DNA from: Chloroflexi bacterium GWB2_49_20
GTDB taxonomy: Bacteria > Chloroflexota > Anaerolineae > Anaerolineales > Villigracilaceae
Length of the DNA stretch: 64,000 nucleotides
NCBI GenBank assembly: GCA_001796335.1
Contig: MGMF01000002.1
Span: 62,001 to 126,000 of the forward strand
Direction of reading: 5' to 3'
Below the pieces are notes generated by a model. That model saw nothing but the letters and a program-made list of their open reading frames with translations, was not told the origin of the DNA and searched no databases. Shown here piece after piece: positions 62,514-64,000 of the stretch (positions are counted from its first letter, which is position 1; every line of letters begins with the position of its first letter). The position numbers and the translations under genes were made by a program.

Positions 62514-62858
62514 TTATCTTTCGATCTGTACGCCAACCGATGCAGTTCCTTTTACGACGCCTGGTTTTTCCACTCTGACAACTACTTTCTTGACACTTGG
62601 ATGATAAAGACAATTAATGGCAATGTCTTCGGCTAGTGCTTCAACCGTAAAATGAGATGATTTTTCAATAAGCGTTTGAATTTTCCGCGTCATTTCTCCG
62701 TAGTCGATACAATCAGCAATATCATCTGATTTAGCAGCTTGGCGAGTATCAGTAAACATCCTGATATTTACCAGGATATTTTGTGTTTGTGTGCGTTCCC
62801 AATCATGAATACCAATTACACCTTGAACGAGTAAATCTTTGATAAATATTTCATCCAT
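62514..62858 (-). CDS. folB: Dihydroneopterin aldolase
   Basis: A 114-aa aldolase. It begins MDEIFIKDLLVQGVIGIHDWER, has the catalytic Glu in HFTVEALAEDIA (about residue 75) and the catalytic Lys region VEKPGVVKGTASVGVQIER at the C-terminus. It splits dihydroneopterin to hydroxymethyl-dihydropterin in folate synthesis, two steps after FolE. No folK/folP is nearby. Confidence 0.93.
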   Translation of the reverse strand: MDEIFIKDLLVQGVIGIHDWERTQTQNILVNIRMFTDTRQAAKSDDIADCIDYGEMTRKIQTLIEKSSHFTVEALAEDIAINCLYHPSVKKVVVRVEKPGVVKGTASVGVQIER

Positions 62859-63152
62859 TGTATTATCCTATCAATATTATTGAACTGTATATTAGAGAAT
62901 TGTGGCTTTCACGAAGAAAGGTATCAAATAAAATGGTTCAATGTGATCCACCAATTGTGGCAAATAAAATTTCTCAAAGTTGACTGGATTGTTTTGGTAA
63001 GATTCAACTTTTTAATTTTGGATATTATTCTCAGCTTGTCATGAGAAAAAATTATCCAAATGAGCATCTGAAAAATCATTTGCAATCTAAGCAGTTTTAT
63101 TCTACACTTAAGTATCTATTAGTCAATCTTACTTTACTGGTGAGGAAAAGGC

Positions 63153-63914
63153 ATGCTTCTCTCTGGAACAACTTATATTGGAATCGATCCGACTGCCGGT
63201 CGCACCCCTTTTACTTATGCAGTTCTTGATGCAGATTGCAACCTGTTATTATTGGGTTGTGGTGAAATGGATGAAGCTTTAGCGTTTATTACAAGTCAGA
63301 TGGACGTGTTTGTAGCGGTGAATGGACCCAGGAATCCAAATTTTGGGTTGGTGAAAAGAAAATTGGAAAACCAAGGTTTATTACCTGGTCAAATGCGTGG
63401 AGCAGATTTGAGGATGGCGGAATATTTGCTTCGGGAGAAAGGGATCGTAATATCACCCACTCCATCCCGTCGAGAACTATGCCCAGAATGGATGCAGTTG
63501 AGTTTTTCATTATACAAAAAGTTGGACGAAATTGGTTTTAAGCCATACCCATCAGAAAAAGCTCCAAGGCAGTTGTTGGAGACACATCCACATGCCGCAT
63601 TTTGCGTAATGGTTGAACAACAACCACTTTCCAAGCCAACACTGGAAGGACGGTTACAACGTCAACTCATCCTGCACGAAGCGAATGTAGGCATTAGAAA
63701 CCCGATGAAGTTTTTTGAAGAGATCACACGTCACCGCTTGATCAAAGGTATTTTCCCAATGGAAGTGATCTATTCTCCCGAACAATTGGATGCTCTGGCA
63801 GCAGCTTATATTGCTTATCTTGCAGCAAATGATCCAGATAAAATTATATTTATTGGCTCGAGCGAAGAAGGAAGAATCGTTCTTCCCACTCATGAATTAA
63901 ATGATAAATATTGA
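63153..63914 (+). CDS. DUF429 family protein (RNase H-like fold)
   Basis: A 253-aa protein of the DUF429 group. It begins TTYIGIDPTAGRTPFTYAVLD with the first acidic residue of an RNase H-like core, and continues VFVAVNGPRNPNFGLVKRKLENQG and LETHPHAAFCVM. The family has no firm function; a nuclease-like role is only a fold inference. It follows a 294-base region with no convincing gene, and its start has GAGGAAAAGG upstream. Confidence 0.78.
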   Translation: MLLSGTTYIGIDPTAGRTPFTYAVLDADCNLLLLGCGEMDEALAFITSQMDVFVAVNGPRNPNFGLVKRKLENQGLLPGQMRGADLRMAEYLLREKGIVISPTPSRRELCPEWMQLSFSLYKKLDEIGFKPYPSEKAPRQLLETHPHAAFCVMVEQQPLSKPTLEGRLQRQLILHEANVGIRNPMKFFEEITRHRLIKGIFPMEVIYSPEQLDALAAAYIAYLAANDPDKIIFIGSSEEGRIVLPTHELNDKY

Positions 63915-63921
63915 TAGGCCT

Positions 63922-64000
63922 TTATAGTCTGATCACCTGACCACAGTAACCGCAGGAGATACTATCCATGCCCCTGAGGATAACCATATCAATTTTTCCT
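63922..64000 (-). CDS. C-terminal end of a zinc-finger-like protein (truncated by window edge)
   Basis: On the minus strand the frame ends with a 25-residue tail that includes GMDSISCGYCGQVIRL and a TAA at 63922-63924. The CxxCG pair suggests the last half of a zinc ribbon. The gene continues past the window edge, so neither identity nor length can be judged. Confidence 0.4.
   Translation of the reverse strand, partial: GKIDMVILRGMDSISCGYCGQVIRL

Noticed and set aside
63041-63229. 62-codon plus-strand frame before the DUF429 gene
   Set aside because: Overlaps the start of the DUF429 protein in another frame and has no homology-like pattern.

Overview
The window looks like part of a chromosome from an anaerobic or facultative, Gram-positive-type (monoderm) member of the Chloroflexota, most likely the Anaerolineae. 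I infer this from gene content: a secretin-less Tad/Flp pilus locus, many GT-C type membrane glycosyltransferases, LysM/M23 and SH3 cell-envelope proteins, tungsten-type aldehyde:ferredoxin oxidoreductases and a propionyl/acetyl-CoA carboxylase cluster. No phage, IS element, rRNA operon or CRISPR array was seen. Base composition and coding density are even throughout.

Layout. 1-5170 (+): two aldehyde:ferredoxin oxidoreductases flanking two class-III aminotransferases, followed by tRNA-Thr. 5.4-10.5 kb: a GT4 glycosyltransferase, a NYN/LOTUS protein, tRNA-Arg, rplS, a glutamine-amidotransferase-like hydrolase, murI and a CYTH protein. 10.5-19.1 kb (-): a biotin-dependent acyl-CoA carboxylase operon linked to two membrane proteins, an MDR dehydrogenase and an acyl-CoA dehydrogenase, with a small broken membrane-protein gene. 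19.2-29 kb: envelope proteins, an IscA-type protein, AlaX, a lipid kinase, tRNA-Val, a LysM/M23 peptidase, an MFS exporter, a truncated SRAP protein and SelB. 29.2-32.9 kb (-): three translationally coupled complex-I-like membrane subunits. 32.9-36.7 kb (+): lipid kinase/acyltransferase, TtuB/TtuA thiolation pair and a queuosine-precursor transporter. 36.8-48.5 kb (-): DEAD-box helicase, glnA with an EamA transporter, a probable 6S RNA, and the operon aspS-gatC-gatA-gatB-asnS. 48.5-52.8 kb (+): three membrane glycosyltransferases. 52.8-60.4 kb (+): a remnant response regulator, a DegS-like kinase and the Tad pilus genes. 60.4-64 kb: comF, hpf, folE, folB and a DUF429 protein.

The most interesting item is the leader of the aspS-gatCAB-asnS operon (48275-48428, - strand). 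A predicted 28-residue, nearly leaderless peptide has six Asn codons and one Asp codon within eight codons. Three mutually exclusive RNA pairings follow and end in a terminator hairpin. This is the architecture of ribosome-mediated transcription attenuation, apparently sensing charged tRNA-Asn and controlling the genes that make Asp-tRNA and Asn-tRNA. A second candidate regulatory RNA lies between the 6S RNA and the EamA-glnA genes (41161-41515). It ends in a terminator with nine U's and has a competing upstream pairing.

Other notable points are a response regulator cut down by in-frame deletion beside an intact kinase and a TadZ with an intact receiver domain, a half-length SRAP gene, and NuoM/N-like proteins lacking the usual channel lysine. 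SelB is present, but no selenoprotein is visible.
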